Assembly: GCA_937921775.1 (NCBI GenBank)
Contig: CAKZUK010000021.1
Location: 20,591-84,590 of the forward strand
DNA: 64,000 nt
Direction of reading: 5' to 3'
From: an uncultured Saprospiraceae bacterium
GTDB lineage: Bacteria; Bacteroidota; Bacteroidia; Chitinophagales; Saprospiraceae
This document shows, piece after piece, positions 62,054-64,000 of the stretch. The notes beneath the pieces are model-generated. The model was not told where the DNA came from. It saw only the letters and a list, made by a program, of their open reading frames with translations, and did no database searches. A program made the position numbers and the translations under genes. The first letter of the stretch is position 1, and each line of letters begins with the position of its first letter.

Positions 62054-64000
62054 TTATTTAGCGTTCACAAAAGACTCGCTTACACTACCTTTGCTATTAC
62101 GCAATTGACAGATGAAAAGACCAGTTCCTAAATGAGCTACATCAATCATTTCAGTAGTTGTTCCTGCCGCTATTGTAGCGGTATGGCGTAATCTACCAGT
62201 TACATCGTAAATCAGAATATCTGAAGCTTCTGCAAAAGGAGTATCCATTTTAATTACTACTTGCTCGCCCACAAAATTATAGCTGATAGCTACAGCACCG
62301 TTGAAAGCATCACGAACAGCATCAACCGCACAAAGTGGTGCCTCCACCTCTACTCCACCAACACAATCCTGATTGACCGCATCTGTTAAGATGAATTCAT
62401 AAATCGTTGTTCCATCTCCTTGGAAAGGTCCAACTAAAGCATTCGTGTCGTAGTTAAATACACCATAATCTTCACCGTTTCCGGAAACAGAATATCCTTC
62501 AGAGCTAACATTATTTGTAGAGAAACTTAGCAGTATCATGAATTCACCATCTGATTCGCAATTCAGTGGAGTTGCAACTACTTCATCAAAGACACATTCG
62601 TCTAGGCAATTTACAGCTTCAATCGTTGTAAAGTTAGAGCAATTCGTATTGGTCAAGTCTGCAACTACAAATTCATATTCAGTTACACCATCACCTTCAA
62701 GTGCTCCAATTGTAATTGGTAGATCACTGTAACTATAGTTACCATAGTTTGTACCATTCCCAAAAACCTGGAAGCCAAGTGGTCCCGGATTTTGAAATTC
62801 TACGTTCAATTCAACAAGGAACAAACCTTGATCACAAGTTAGCGCTTCAGCAGTTACACCGAAGATATTGCATTCCGTTTCACAATCTAAGCTTTCAAAT
62901 GTTGTAAATGCACAACAGTTAGGATCAGTCATATCACAAACCATTAAGGTAACGACTGCAGCTCCCGTACTTGGAAAGTCTGCAATCTCTAATGGTAAGT
63001 CTGCATAATTATAGGTCCCTACCATTGAACCATCTGCAAACATATTAAATGTTGGTCCAGATACATTTACAAAATCGAAATCGACAAATAAACTGAAAGT
63101 CGAATCAGAAGTACACTGAATTGGATCAACTACTGGTGTAAACAATTCACAATCCATCGTACAATTCACCGTTCCTATTACAGTCTCAAGAACACAGTTA
63201 GGACTTTCTGAGTCTGTAACTACAAACTCATAATTAGTGCTACCATCACCAGCCAAAGGACCAAGTGTGAGAGGTAAATCGGTGTAGTTAAATGTTCCAT
63301 AAATAGTACCATTCCCTGCCACAGTAAATGTAGTCGCAGTATTGGCATATTCAAAATCAAGTGTTACAAAGAAATTGCCTGTTGAATCATTACAAGGTGA
63401 AAGTGTGGTTTCAAAACCACCTAATTCGCAAATCGGATCTGGCGTACAATCTGTTCCCATGAATGAAAGCTCTTGGCAACAATCTGGATTATCAATATCA
63501 CAGATGAAAACATTTTGCATGGTTCCAGTAGATGATGGAAAATCATCTAAAGTCAAAGGTAAATCCGAATAATTAAAAATTCCAAGACTTACACCTCCGG
63601 TTGAAATATCAAAACCATTTGTACCATTATTTTCATAATAAAAATTAATAAACATACTGTAAGTCGAATCAGAAGTACACTGTGCTGGGTCTACAATAAT
63701 ATTTGAAATAGCACAAGTAGGTACGTTACAATTCACTGGCTGTAAGGTATAATTCACACTACACCCAGGATTCTCAAAATCTTGAATAAGGAAGCTGTAA
63801 GATGTAATACCGTCACCTTCCAAATAACTAGGAAGCGATAAAGGAAGGTCAGCATATAGGTAAGTACCCGATGGAGATCCATTCACATATATCGAAAACT
63901 GAGTACTCGCGTTCGCTTGATCTAGGTTCAATATTACTCCAAAGTCACCATTCGCATCACAACCGGATGAAGTAACAATTAAGTTAGCCAATTCACAAGC
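62054..64000 (-). CDS. Repeat-built T9SS cargo protein, 3' part (N terminus outside window)
   Basis: The frame is open through the right edge (a TTG at 63991 is not the true start), so only the C-terminal 648 or so residues are visible. They consist of about six 85-95-residue repeats, each with paired cysteines and the segment Y-x-YSDLPLT or YADLPL followed by a D...P.C. motif. A T9SS type A sorting domain closes the protein (about the last 80 residues, LIYDVTGRL...GLFICQL). Units alternate between two subtypes. A surface adhesin-like role is inferred; function unknown. Confidence 0.88.
   Translation of the reverse strand, partial: ACELANLIVTSSGCDANGDFGVILNLDQANASTQFSIYVNGSPSGTYLYADLPLSLPSYLEGDGITSYSFLIQDFENPGCSVNYTLQPVNCNVPTCAISNIIVDPAQCTSDSTYSMFINFYYENNGTNGFDISTGGVSLGIFNYSDLPLTLDDFPSSTGTMQNVFICDIDNPDCCQELSFMGTDCTPDPICELGGFETTLSPCNDSTGNFFVTLDFEYANTATTFTVAGNGTIYGTFNYTDLPLTLGPLAGDGSTNYEFVVTDSESPNCVLETVIGTVNCTMDCELFTPVVDPIQCTSDSTFSLFVDFDFVNVSGPTFNMFADGSMVGTYNYADLPLEIADFPSTGAAVVTLMVCDMTDPNCCAFTTFESLDCETECNIFGVTAEALTCDQGLFLVELNVEFQNPGPLGFQVFGNGTNYGNYSYSDLPITIGALEGDGVTEYEFVVADLTNTNCSNFTTIEAVNCLDECVFDEVVATPLNCESDGEFMILLSFSTNNVSSEGYSVSGNGEDYGVFNYDTNALVGPFQGDGTTIYEFILTDAVNQDCVGGVEVEAPLCAVDAVRDAFNGAVAISYNFVGEQVVIKMDTPFAEASDILIYDVTGRLRHTATIAAGTTTEMIDVAHLGTGLFICQLRNSKGSVSESFVNAK

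Overview
The window looks like chromosomal DNA of a member of the Bacteroidota, most likely the Saprospiria (Lewinella/Haliscomenobacter-like). The DNA is AT-rich, start codons lack Shine-Dalgarno sequences, and several genes have TAnnTTTG-type -7 boxes. Markers include type IX secretion (T9SS) C-terminal sorting domains, a CHU_C gliding-type domain, OmpA proteins with thrombospondin type 3 repeats, DUF1573, DUF4230 and choice-of-anchor B proteins, and a SusC-like TonB receptor. No tRNA, rRNA, CRISPR array, prophage or insertion sequence was seen. The genus call is inference.

Layout. 1-2.0 kb: 5' part of a two-component-type propeller sensor (runs off the left edge). 2.3-5.6 kb: mnmA, an RlpA-like DPBB+SPOR protein and aroK. 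5.7-10 kb: DUF1573 lipoprotein, yajC and a YbbR-domain protein in a row, then a TonB-dependent receptor. 10.2-18.7 kb: envelope and hypothetical genes (L,D-transpeptidase lipoprotein, MORN protein, DUF4199-like protein, small HTH protein, TSP3-OmpA porin, coiled-coil membrane protein, degenerate metallophosphoesterase). 18.7-26.2 kb: mostly housekeeping (thioredoxin-like protein, ubiX, pdhA, TPR membrane protein, ribH, MBL hydrolase, B3/B4 protein, YggS, SDR). 26.3-30.9 kb: two related OmpA proteins with lectin-like N termini, one carrying an extra EreA/ChaN-like domain, and a CHU_C lipoprotein. 31.1-33.7 kb: haem-binding domain protein, NudK-like hydrolase, secreted GH5 glycosidase. 33.9-39.6 kb: a five-gene minus-strand operon coding for an ABC-type transporter whose substrate-binding protein is fused to a peptidoglycan-binding OmpA domain, preceded by two coiled-coil proteins. 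40-50.4 kb: thioesterase, YihY, TPR protein, HMCES/YedK, a T9SS choice-of-anchor B protein, aroC, lipoproteins and an EEP-family hydrolase. 50.6-64 kb: giant TamB-like protein, two uncharacterised membrane proteins, folP, a DUF4230 protein, and a repeat-built T9SS cargo protein that runs off the right edge.

How it fits together. The dominant theme is the cell envelope: OmpA/SPOR/L,D-transpeptidase peptidoglycan contacts, TamB, YajC, T9SS cargo and many lipoproteins, interspersed with single biosynthetic genes (aroK, aroC, ribH, ubiX, folP, pdhA). The most noteworthy locus is the ABC-OmpA operon, whose design suggests a transport or sensing machine tethered to the cell wall. The second theme lies between genes: many intergenic gaps hold a roughly 60-120 bp imperfect palindrome, and two of these are clearly copies of the same element.
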